Source: Diadema setosum (lineage: Eukaryota; Echinodermata; Echinoidea; Diadematoida; Diadematidae). From it: DNA of 64,000 nt. The notes below the pieces were generated by a model. The model was given only the letters and a program-made list of their open reading frames with translations, searched no databases and was not told the origin of the DNA. The translations under genes and the position numbers were made by a program. The stretch covers positions 34,288,520-34,352,519 of the forward strand of contig NC_092701.1 in assembly GCF_964275005.1 (NCBI RefSeq), in the 5' to 3' direction. The stretch's first letter is position 1; every line of letters begins with the position of its first letter. Shown here in pieces: positions 13,366 through 24,900 of this stretch.

Positions 13366-16300
13366 GTGTAATAATTGACAGTGCTTATACAGCGCATAAC
13401 ACAAAGTGATAATGTCCCTATGCACTCAAGAAATAAAAAATGAAAAGATTATACAAATATATCCTACAAGGCTACATGTACTTTTGCATTATTTACGAAG
13501 ACAGGTCCAATATATTTGAATAAATTACTGGAGTGCAGGACTGAAATCAGACATGGTGAATTAGATATTGCATTCTTTTGATGGGTGCAATTGCACATTG
13601 GCAGTGTAAACAGCATATTGTCAAGGGAATATAAAATGGCAAATTTGCATTATTTCAGAAGAAAAATTGAAAAATTTGACAAACAAACTCACTCATTATC
13701 TGTGGCATCCGTTCTGGTACCTTCTCCATACTGTTAAGCATATTGGTGATAAGCAGCTTCCAACACCCATTCACCAAGGCAAACGGTGGAAAATCCTGGG
13801 TGTGCCGAGTATACAGTTTATTTGAGCATCTGCATGTCGGCCGGTCGTTGTACTGCTCGACCTCCTCTAAGACCGGGTCAGCCTTGTGACAGCACAATAA
13901 CTCCCGTGTTGTAGGCATTGGCACACAGTTCCCACATTGGCACCTGAAGAAAGAAATACAGGTAAATTCAGGTTTACTTGTTGTGTAACTTAATTAGTTT
14001 TAGTCATGTAGTACTGAGCTGCCACACAGTGATAAATTGAGACCAATCCTTCAAGTTCAACATGCCAACTATTGCCACAGAGATTTACATCTACACCAGC
14101 CTCTTCAGTACTTTAGTCTTTAGTGACTTTACTGTCTTGTCCACACATTCCAAATAGCAGTAAGTCAATAAGCAGTAACTAACTGTGGCATTGGTAAAAA
14201 CTTGTACGTTGTACTATGTAGAGAGTCTAGAGTATTATTACAACTTACAAGCAGCAGTTTTGAACTTCCAACATTTGTGACTTATACTTTTTTTTTCTGG
14301 CCTATAGATATACTACTAAAATAAGTGAGTTACTAAGGTTATATAGAATATAGACTCTCTAAGTAGATAATTACCAATTGTTATTCCCCAATCTTGCGGG
14401 CTCGTTGTCATCACCCCGTCCCCTGAGCTTCCTCACAGCCGACTGCTCCGGGGGCGGGAGGTGCAGCGTCTGGTTCATACTACAATGTATACGGGAGTAG
14501 GACTAAACCCAATCGCTGTTGAGGCCGACCAAGTTCAACGCCAACGGCTGCTTCTCCTGCTTGATCGGGGATCTTCGTCCTCACCATCTCGCTCAACATC
14601 CGACTCTGACTCCCTCTCTGACTCACTCGAAACGGTAGCGGGGCATGAAATGGGCGACTCGATCTCGTCGTCTGAATCCATCATTTATTCACACGTATCT
14701 TATTACTAACAAAGCTACACAGGTCAGCGACAGAGCTGCTAGCTAGCTAGAGCTGAGCTGAGGCGAGCGCTAGCACTAGCGCTATACTCACGATCGATAT
14801 AACATTCTAACATCTACCTACCTTGGATCGAGATATCGATATAAATTTAGACTGTTAACCAGTCTCCCGTAACAATATGTCGTTACGACCTGCACACGCA
14901 CTCACCAGTTGCAATGTACATTCAGCAGTTAAGAGGCTGTCACACACGCCTACTTGTCTTGTTTCCTGAAGGAAATGTTTAGTTTTTTCCAAAATGTAAA
15001 CATGATCCGAAATGACAAATTATTATAAGTAAAATACTCGAAAAATGTCCGAGTCGCCATTAAGTCGCTTCTGGAATGAATTATAAACAACATATTTAAA
15101 TCCTTTCTTGGGATGTGCTACTTGCAAAAATTGTGTATTTTATGATTCAAAAGTAGAAAATCTATCCATCATTGACACGCTAGGGCAATGGTGAGAACTT
15201 CTTGCCTTCGCGGGGGGCTTCCTGTTGGTACGTCAAATCGCACTAGCCAATCAGCGGACAATTTTAGGGGGCGTTCCCACATTTGGGTGGTTTTAGAGCG
15301 ATTTCAGACTACTGGTTACTTTTTAAAATCTAAAAATGTCGAAATCGTGTTAGTGGACCTGTATAGAGTCTTTGTAGACCCAATGTTCACCCTAAAAGAC
15401 CCGCCCTTTAAATATCCCGACTGATTTTAAGGCAAATATTACAGGAAATATAGTGGACAAGGTGCATGCTATTACTTTATACTTTACACTTTAAAGCCTT
15501 ACATATCATTATAAATGCACATACTAGAAAGGAGAATTGATGATAAAGGAAGCTTCTGAAAGTGAGTTTAAAGGTACTAGCCCACATTTGTTTTGCAAAC
15601 CCACGAAAATCAAAACTGCATAAAACAGGTCCAATATGACTTCAAGTACAAGTTATAACAGTAACATACCTCACCTGTTGCTCTTTGTCTATACCATTCG
15701 ATAAAAGAGAGAAAATCATCGTATTAAAATCAATTTTCAAACCGGGTCAACCCGACCCAAAATCGAATTACGAGCGCGGGCTAGCTACGTACATGAACTT
15801 ACACATGTATCGCATGCATGTAGTACGTGCGCGGACCGGAGCTAGCGACCGTTTTTATACGCATGCATACGGTGCATTTTCATTTATTTTTATGAAAGTA
15901 ACGGACTAATTGGAAAGAAATTTTGCACAGGTGTTACGGCAATCATACCCAAACTCCATGCTAACTATGAGACCAATTGCTGCAGGTTTACAAATGTGGG
16001 CTAATACCTTTAACTTTAATGTGCAAATGTCTTTATGATATGCGTTTCGCGTTATTATTCTGATATTCTTTCCAAAACACGGGTGTTCTTAATAAACTTA
16101 ACTTAATAAACTTTCAACATTTTCACTCGGTCAACCCCACTCTAAAAATGACGGCTCTGATTGGTAAAGCAATCTTCCCCTTCTTGTCAGGTCATTCACC
16201 TCAATTTATTCTCTCAAACCTACAATGAGTACGACAACACGAAATTATGCACGAGGTGACAGATAAGACGCCCTAATCAACAAGGCAAAGTCTGCAACAT

Positions 16301-18912
16301 TTTTGAATTATCGCAAATTTCCTTATTTCTTTCTGTGCCCGACTAACATTTCACTAATTGCCTTCTACGTACTTACATTTTCTCGCATGTTTTTTTTTTT
16401 CTTCTTTTTTTATCCCTTTCCCGTTAATCTCCCTGAATCAATCTACAACTCGCTTACTGCAGACGTTGATGAATGCATCATAGGAACTAATGACTGTGAC
16501 GTCGATGCCCTGTGTAGCAACACCATGGGTGGGTTTACGTGCACCTGTTACGAAGGTTTCGATGATGTTAGTCCACCTGAGGAAGGCGCGGGAAGATCGT
16601 GCAGAGGTGAGATATCGTGTTAGGTTAAATCCACCGGCTCTGGATCTCAATCAATGTTAATATGTTGTCTTTGCATCAAACTCTCCTCTATTTTTAGAAA
16701 CAAGACAAACAATTAACTATTCACCTACCGTAACTTCGTGGAAAAAAAAGATATTTCATTCTTTTCCTTTTCCGTTTTCATTTCGGTAGCTCTACCAGGA
16801 AGGTAGATATCAACGGATAATTCAGACAGATTCTTTTGTTACTTTGAATATTGGAATGACCTACTGCTATTCAAATTCATGAAATTTTCCGTCGATTAAG
16901 TTGTTTTATTGCAACTGATTGACAAATTGCTGTACACCGACGTAAATAACCACTGAATTGATCAGTGTTTTAGTAACAGACACGACTCAAGATATTATGG
17001 GCGTATATACTCGAGCAGGATCCTCGACCCAAGTATATATGCCTGTTTGTATGGCTACTACTAAAACACTGATCAATTCAGTACAATTTGCTAATCAGTT
17101 GCAAAAGTTACAAAATGATGGGTTTGATCACGAGACAAGTTGACTCTATTCTTGTTAAAGCTGTGTTATTTGCGATTAAAGCTGCTAAAACACACCCAAA
17201 AAAAAATGAGTAGAAAATGAGCGATATCTTCATTTATGGTAGTGGTATCTGATGATGCACGTAAAGTATTTCAAAACTGCGCTTAACCCATTTTAAACCA
17301 AACTCTTCAAAAGGTCTCTGTCTCGTTTGAGTAGTCACCTCTGTTACGATTTGCACATCCAATTGCATGTTTCACTTGTGAATGTCCGCATTCTTATGTT
17401 AGCACAAACTGTGATCGTGGTGAGACAGTGTTTCTCTTTACAATGTTGTGCAACAGAAAATTTCAACCTGAATTAACTATTAACTTCGACTGTTTATCTA
17501 TTTGTCATTCAAAAATAAAATCAGTAAGTGAAAGACTATGAACAGTTATCATGAGTTACCAGACCCTTACACATCTGTAACTACTTTGCAGAAATTGATG
17601 CGTGCATCTCTTCACCCTGTCAAAATGGCGGCGCGTGTAATTCCAGTCGAGGTGTTCACATCTGTGAATGTCCTGAGACACACGATGGACGTAACTGTGA
17701 GACAGGTGAGTTTGCAACACTGGGTTACGAACTATATGTACTGAGTATTCTAAAACCTATGTTTCTTTAAATCAAACCCAAGGACGTTTTGACAGTTTGT
17801 TGTTGTTTTTTAGATAGTCATGAATGGTCACGTCCACACAAGGAGTTGAGTTTACCGACTCTCTGTGCACAGTCTATCTGTGCATGTTGTAATTATTTGT
17901 ACCCAGTTTTCCATGTGGCTTAGAAAGTGCTCACAACAGCTATGTGGCTGTACAAATGTGCTTGAAGATAATAAAAAAGTTTAAATAACGTTACACACTA
18001 GAGAATCTTTGAGTAAATAAGTTACATTCTTTGACACCCACCCAAAATTGTTCAGATGGAGGCAATTTCCTTTAAAAAAGTTATACGGAACTTAAAGGAG
18101 CGACCTTTGCGTAACCTAAAAGCGCCACCTGTCCTGGCCCTATTATGAGCCGGGAAATATGCAAACACCAGGAAATGTGTAAACAATGGTAAATGTGCAA
18201 ACGACGAAATTGTGTGAACGATGGGAAATGTATAAACGTCTAGCCGCAAAATGTGCAAATCTCTAAAATTGCATGAACGGGATATAATCAAACATAACGC
18301 TTGAAAACGGGCTAACGTTCAGTTTTGGCGGGAGTTGTACAAACAAATCGGACAAATCTTTAAACAATTATTTTACTGCACCAACACTATGTACAGATGG
18401 TTGATAATACTGTATGAAAACTGAGCATGAACCTTTACCATTTTTTATTTCTTGAAAACCCCTTCAGATATGTCACTATACTACCCCTAGGGTAATACCA
18501 TGATCTACATTTATTTAATTGAGCACCCCCCCCCCCGTAAAAAAAAAAAAAAAATGTATTGAGTCCTAAGTCCCAAAATATGTATTTTCAAATCGTTGTC
18601 TGTAGAACCAGGGTAGTGGTGAAAAGACATTGATGACTGTAGTTTCAAGCTTGTATGTGGCACGCCCAGGGGTGCCCTGCATACTGCTTGGGGGGGGGGG
18701 GGGGGTGGGACAGAATTTTTCATTTTTTTCTGCTCCTCCTAGTAAACCTTGTAAATAACGGATTTTCAATATACTTGGCAGACAGCATTCCGCAGATTGA
18801 TGAGTGGGACATTGGGACACTGGGACATTATGGCGGATCCAGGGGAGCCCAGGACGAGGACAGGATTAAATACCGTAGCATAACATGCATGAGGAATATA
18901 TATATATTATAA

Positions 18913-18962
<50 letters not shown>

Positions 18963-21900
18963 CCCTATAGAACCAGATGTGATGGAGCTAATATTGTAAT
19001 ATATTAGTAAGTTAATTTATGAGTGAGAAACCATTAATTTTCAATTGAGAATTTCTATAGCTCACTCGGTAGAGCACCGCGCTGGCAATCTGGAGGTCTC
19101 GGGTTCGAATCCCGATGTAATCCCATCTTCTTTGCTCATTTTTCCACTAATAAATCATAGTCATTCCTGGTCAGTTTCCGTCTCTTTGCGTTTGTTAGAA
19201 TCAGAAGTGATAGAGTCAGTGTAGTACATTGATGATTGAATGAATGCAAGCGGATCTATAGGAGTACCCTCCTCGAAAACCATGGAGTCACAGGGAATGA
19301 AATCGGGACCATATTTTTTTTTTCGTTTTTACGTTTAGAGGTTATTTGTGAAAAAAAAAAACCCATAACGGATTCTACCAAACTAAGATGATAGGATCTA
19401 AATTTGTTCAAACGGGCACCAAGCCCTGGCTTCTGGTCCTTTAAAAGATCTGTAAAAGCTACTTATGTTTGTTGGTTTCGGGTCCCATTAACCGCACTCC
19501 TTCCTCACAGATAGGCCTAAAGCCTGTTGAATAAACTGAGATCGTATTACCCGAGGGGTGCTATCTGCCAAGTGCGTTGAAAATTCGTCATAGGGTTTGA
19601 AGTAGGAGCTGAAAATCTACAAATTCTGCACCATAACCCCCTCCCCCGCTGCTTAACACCATCTGCAGGATTCCCCACGAGCAAACTTGAAACTACAGTC
19701 ATCAAAATCTTCATAGCCCTGACGTATAGTTCTATATCTGTTGGTTCAGAGAAGTAGATCTGAACAAAAAAAAAGTTCTGATGATTCCCCTCCCATTTTT
19801 TTTTTTTTTTTTTGGGGGGGGGGGGGGGGGTACTCAATTTAACACAGTGAGATCCCAGCACTTTAGGGATGCAGTAATGCTGCCTGTCAAGTTTACACTT
19901 ACGCTACGTTAAGCGGTTTTTAAGAAAATGAAAATGGTAAAGGTTCATGTGCGTATTATTATTGTTGAAGTAGAGTAATGATTTGCATATTTGCCGGATG
20001 CGTTTTCACATTTCCTGTCAAAATTTAACGCTTATAAATTTCTCGGCGTCATATTTGCACATTTCCCGATCGAGACGTTTGCACATTTTCCCGCTGTTTG
20101 CACATTTCCCGGCTAAACACCCAAGACTCTATGCCCCCTTCCCAGCCTTACACAAAATGCAGCTACATCTCTTGTATTAAGTTTACAAGTAACAAAAAAG
20201 CTGCTTATCCAAGCAAAAAGAAAAGCAAAAAAGCTGCTTTTCCAAGCAAAAAAAAAAAAGCACAAAAGCTGTTTATCCAATAGTGGCGAGCCAATGGAGT
20301 AAAATGGAGTCAAAGGCACGATGAAAGGGGCCTGAACTTTCGATCCTAACAGAATCTTCGTCAGAGGCGCCTCTGACGAAAATTCTGCTAGGATCGAAAG
20401 CTCAGGCCCCTTTTGACTCCAAGTTTACAACTAAATACATGTACAGTTCGAAAATATCTTGCAGCGCCAGTGTCGCGCTTTCAAGCTCTGTTTTTTTCAA
20501 TCACTGCAAGCCCATACATGCACTGGAAAACAATTAAAATGGTCATTGATTTTCAAAAGCCTCTATTATGTTACTGCAATTTCAGTATGTACCCTATATA
20601 CATTAATATCGTCAATTTGTTTGTTTTTATGCCTCCGCCACGAAGTGATGCCGGAGGCATTGTGTTTTCGGGTTGTCCGTCCGTCCGCATTCGTTTACGC
20701 GATAACTTGAGTAATATTGACTGGAATTTTACCAAACTTGGTCCAAGTATAAGGTATGATGTGGCAATTACTCGATTAGATTTTGGGTGAAATCGGCCAA
20801 AGGCCAAAGGTCAAAGATCAAGGTCAAATCATGAAATTGTATCTCTTTACGCGATAACTCAAGACTGGATCAAGCAAATTTCACCAAACTTTGTCGGAGG
20901 ATGATGTATGGTAAGACAATTACTTGAATTATTTTTGAGTGAAATCGGGCAGAGGTGAAAGGTCAAAGATCAAGGTCAAATCCTAAAATCTATCTGTTTA
21001 CGTGATAACTCAAAACTGGATGAAGCAACTTTCACCAAACTTGGTCCAAGGATGATGTATGATGGGGCAATTAGGTGAGTAGATTTTAGTGACATTGGCA
21101 AGAGGTCACAGGTCAAAAGTTCAAGGTCAAATGCTAAAAATGTTGCTATTTCCCCTATATCCATGCAATGCCTGAAGGTATTTTCTTGAAACTTAGTGTA
21201 GACATGTACTACTGCATAAAGATTCTACAGAGAGAGTTATAAGGTCATAAGGTCAAAGGTCAAAAGGTCAAAGGTTAGGTGAAAATGTTACAATTTCACT
21301 TTTCTGGCAAATGGTCCAATGTATCTTCATGGAACTTGGTACATATGCATGTACTGACTGGTAGGGTATTTAGGGGTCATGGGTCAATAGTCAGGGGGTC
21401 AGAGGTCAAGGTCAACTCATCAAAATTTTTACTATTTCCCTCATATACTAGTATATATGCAATGCTTGCATTATTATTTTTAAAACTTAATATACAATGT
21501 ACATGTATTACCTAATGGAGATTCTCTTAGAAATTTCCTGCCAGATGGTCAAAGGTTAAGGGTCAAGGCCAGGTTTAAATGCAAAAAAAAAAAAAATCTT
21601 TTTTACGCTGTAATTACACTCTTTCTTCATACCTTGAAAATTACTCAGTGCATAAACTTATAAAAGGGTCAGTTAGAAGTCAAGTATAAATCCTCAAGGA
21701 AAGTGAACATTCAAGATATTTCTGACAAACCTGTCATTTCAATATTTTGCCAGTTATGTGAAACTGTCATCACACATTGGGAAGACATTGTACTATACAC
21801 CTATTGGGAGAATCATGCATTATGGCGGAGGCATCAGTCCCCATAGCGACATTTCTAGTGTATTAGTATGTAATTTCACGTTCGTAAAGAAGTTGCAAAC

Positions 21901-24900
21901 CAATAAACAAAATGAAATATGGAAAGTTGGTACTGCTGAGATATACTTTGTCAAAATATTATGAGAGAAAGAGTCTGCATTTCAGCTGCATTGTGTGAAG
22001 ACGTTTCTTTTAGTTAGAGTTTTAAGTAAGAGTACAGGAAATTGTGACAGTCAAGCTGTGGTATTACTCAGTGCTTACTTACCTTTGCCATGTCTATTAT
22101 CATTTTATTTTTATTTTTTAGTGTCCATCTGCAAGAAAAACAATTTGCGTCTTTACATACTGCATACGAACACTGGAATCTATGTGTGAGTACACATGTG
22201 AAATAGATGATTACATACATACATGTGTGTGTTCCTTTTGCCTAAGTCTTCCAATAATTTCTTCATACCTGTGCAGCTAGAGAAACATGCAGCACAGGCC
22301 TAACGCGCTGTCCAGTGAGGGAGACGTGTAACACAGATACCAACTTCTGTAAATGTATCGGCAACAGAGTCCGCAACGAGAACGGGATTTGCCAAAGTAG
22401 GTAACTGCCTGTGGTGTCTTGGGAGTGTTTCATAGTGAGTTGTGATTGATCTTACGCTCGATTTATCTCGGTGAACTGAGCGTAAGTTTGATATTGAGCT
22501 AAGTCCTGTTTCATAAAGACACTTACGCTTGATTTCAAGAAATATCAAGCGTAACTTTCAGTCGATTGAGCGTTATTTGCGATCAATCGCAGGTTGTTAT
22601 GAAGCACTATTTGCGATTGATCGCAACTTACGCTCAATCTTTATGAAACAGAACCCTGTATTAACACGTAGCATAACATTACATTCCATTACATTACATT
22701 ACATTACATTTAGAATTACGTTACATTACATTACAACCTTAAGCAAAAACAGGACTGTGATAGAATCATGAAGCTCCCTAGCAGGACAACAAAAGGAAGT
22801 TAGAGTACATCCTTAAAATATTAACTTGTTGTGTTAGTGTTTTAAATTCACAGGGTTGTTGAAATTGACGGCGTAAATGAACGTGACACGTCAAGTACAC
22901 AAGACTACTTAAACCAAACGTAAAGCACGCTGTCACGCGCCTGACAAGGTACGCCGATTTCTCACTTCATTAGTCCATGGACTAGATTTGAATTATGGAA
23001 GTCATCATAATTACTAGGCCTGCACCTTTGTAACATCGGGCCAGTGTGTTATATCTCATGACATGATAAATTAACACAATAGAACCTAAGTCAAATGTGT
23101 GTATTACTATAATATGTACATTCTTGTTTCTGTGTGCGTGTGTGTGAATGTGTGTGTTGGGCACACTTTGCTTGCATAAATTCATTTATAGATTCAATTT
23201 GATACATGCATTCTAAACGTATTTTTTTCTAAGTTGAACACTACTTCCTTGACTGATATAATCTCTGCCAACAATGGTGAATGAATTATGAGGAAAAAAG
23301 AGATAATTCAAAGTTCTCCCTCGTTCTGAAGCAACGTAGACACGAAATGGTTTATCAACTTAAATTCCTGTGAACAACGTGTGGGATAATGAGATAACGA
23401 CTCCATTATTGCATGCTCTTGTGTCGATTTAGGGAATGCTCTTATGTCGATGTATAGAGGATGCTTTTTTTGTCGTGATTTCCGATGCTGACACTGCTTA
23501 ACATGCCTGACATTAGAATGGTAATGAATGGTTCTATGCAGGGTCAGGTGTGCTACAAATCAGCATCGTGATACTGCTGATCGATGGCGATGATTCCTCT
23601 TTCTTCACCATCATCACAAATCCGACATCATCGACGTCGGTGGACTTTAGACGACGCATAATAGTAGCGGTAAGGCTATCCCGATAGTCTGTGTAGGTTG
23701 CACTGCAAAGTCTGTGGTCTTCTCAATAGACTGACTTTAGGGAATGCTCTTGTAAGGCCAGTAACCAGTATAGGCTAGTGATATTGAGCGTATTGTTACA
23801 CGTTTCTAAAGAATTTTTGGGGAAGGCGGGTTTTTTTTTTTTCCTTTCTCTTTACATGTCAACAGACCCTTTTGACATAAGAATATAACCATCAGCCATC
23901 AGCTATGTGGAGTGCAGGCAGAGCTATATCGGCTATTATTTTGGCATGTCATTCTCCATAGCCTAATGTCTCCCCTTCATCCTTCTCACCAGCTTCAATA
24001 ATCTCGTAAGTCACTTGTAAGTTGTAACCGTGTATAATTTATCGAATCCATGTTAATTGTTTAAAAGGATTGAGTAGGTAGTAAATTGTACCTAAGTATA
24101 GTGACCAAGTAATGTGTAAATTATCATTGAAGTCTTTTGTATGCGCTGTATGAAACTTTTCGCTTTAAATATCCTGTGTCCATCGCAGCTTTCATCCATT
24201 TTCACCAGACGTTTCGGAAATTCATTCTTCGGGGTCAGCCTAACGAGATACCGACTGGGGAGTCTCGAGGTAGATGCCGACCTCCAGTTCGTCAACGACA
24301 CCTTGGAAGTCGTACCCGATCTAGCGGACGTTATGGAGGCATTCACTTCCTCCCTGGACAATGACGTTGTAGAAGGATTCACTATCGATCCATCGAGGAC
24401 CACAGTTACTGGTAAGAAAAGATTGGTGCTTTGCAAGCATGATAATACTTTGTTACCTGCTATTGTTTCGTGAAGTAATAAAGTTAAGTCAATTGAGAGC
24501 CAAAAAAAAAATAAATGCAATTTAGCAAAATGGAAAATGCCTTTAAAACAACATTAAAATAATGTTGTTTTATGTATAGACCCTATGCATACTTTCTGAT
24601 TATACAATTTGTCCCCAACGTCCTTCACAGGTGAAGATGTCACATCATTATACTGCTTGGTTTCACCCCTGACTAAAGTATCAGCTTCTAAGATAAGGAC
24701 AAAGTAAAAGTGGAGGGGGAACCTAAATATCCCGACTGATTTTAAGGCAAATATTAAAGGAAATATAGTGGACAAGGTGCATACTATTACTTTATACTTA
24801 AACACTTTAAAGCTTTACATATCATTATAAATGCACATACTAGAAAGGAGAATTGAAAATGACTTTTACTTTAATGTGCAAACGTTTTTATGATATGCCT

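Larger units (their letters stand above)
7453..15407. mobile_element. Kolobok-like DNA transposon, 7955 bp, decayed
   Basis: The ends are AGGGCGGGTCTTTTA and its exact complement, flanked on both sides by TTAA. Beyond the 15 perfect bases, subterminal stretches GGGAACGCCCCC and ACCAACAGGAA are mirrored, so the imperfect TIRs reach about 230 bases. Units A (24723) and B (35623) show the empty site, with CTAA in place of TTAA. Inside are THAP-domain exons and an uncharacterised exon on +, and P2X7-ballast-like exons on -. TTAA duplications, purine-starting TIRs and a THAP protein are known for Kolobok; piggyBac also uses TTAA but does not usually carry THAP. No intact transposase was found, so the copy is probably dead. 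Confidence 0.85.
18140..20115. repeat. Large (~2 kb) imperfect inverted repeat with SINE at its centre, unit A
   Basis: Several left blocks are mirrored in order on the right: the GGGAAATGTGCAAA array (18150-18270 and 19985-20115), GCATGAACCTTTACCAT (18423 and 19930), TTAATTGAG plus poly-C (18515 and 19820), and TGATGACTGTAGTTTCAAG (18630 and 19685). The middle holds a TA run and a tRNA-headed SINE. It is probably a decayed fold-back transposon. Unit 0 keeps only its left arm (6830-7015), unit B both arms in part. Confidence 0.65.

Noticed and set aside
19052..19124. Functional tRNA-Ala gene
   Set aside because: A and B boxes are good, but acceptor and anticodon stems do not pair and the sequence continues into a SINE tail found elsewhere; the second copy has a damaged B box.
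20413..20790. Open frame over the left end of the 1.2 kb element
   Set aside because: It crosses from unrelated sequence into the repeat and has no domain; the copy in unit B is similar only because the DNA is duplicated.
22122..22185. Possible exon between TTTTTTAG and GTGAGT in unit A
   Set aside because: Its 64-base length is not phase compatible with the phase 1-1 exons around it, the donor is lost in unit B (GTGTGT), and every joined frame to the next exon meets a stop or needs a different entry phase.
24137..24364. Alternative frame over the SEA exon
   Set aside because: It is an out-of-phase shadow; the chosen frame shows the SEA pattern and fits both flanking exon phases.
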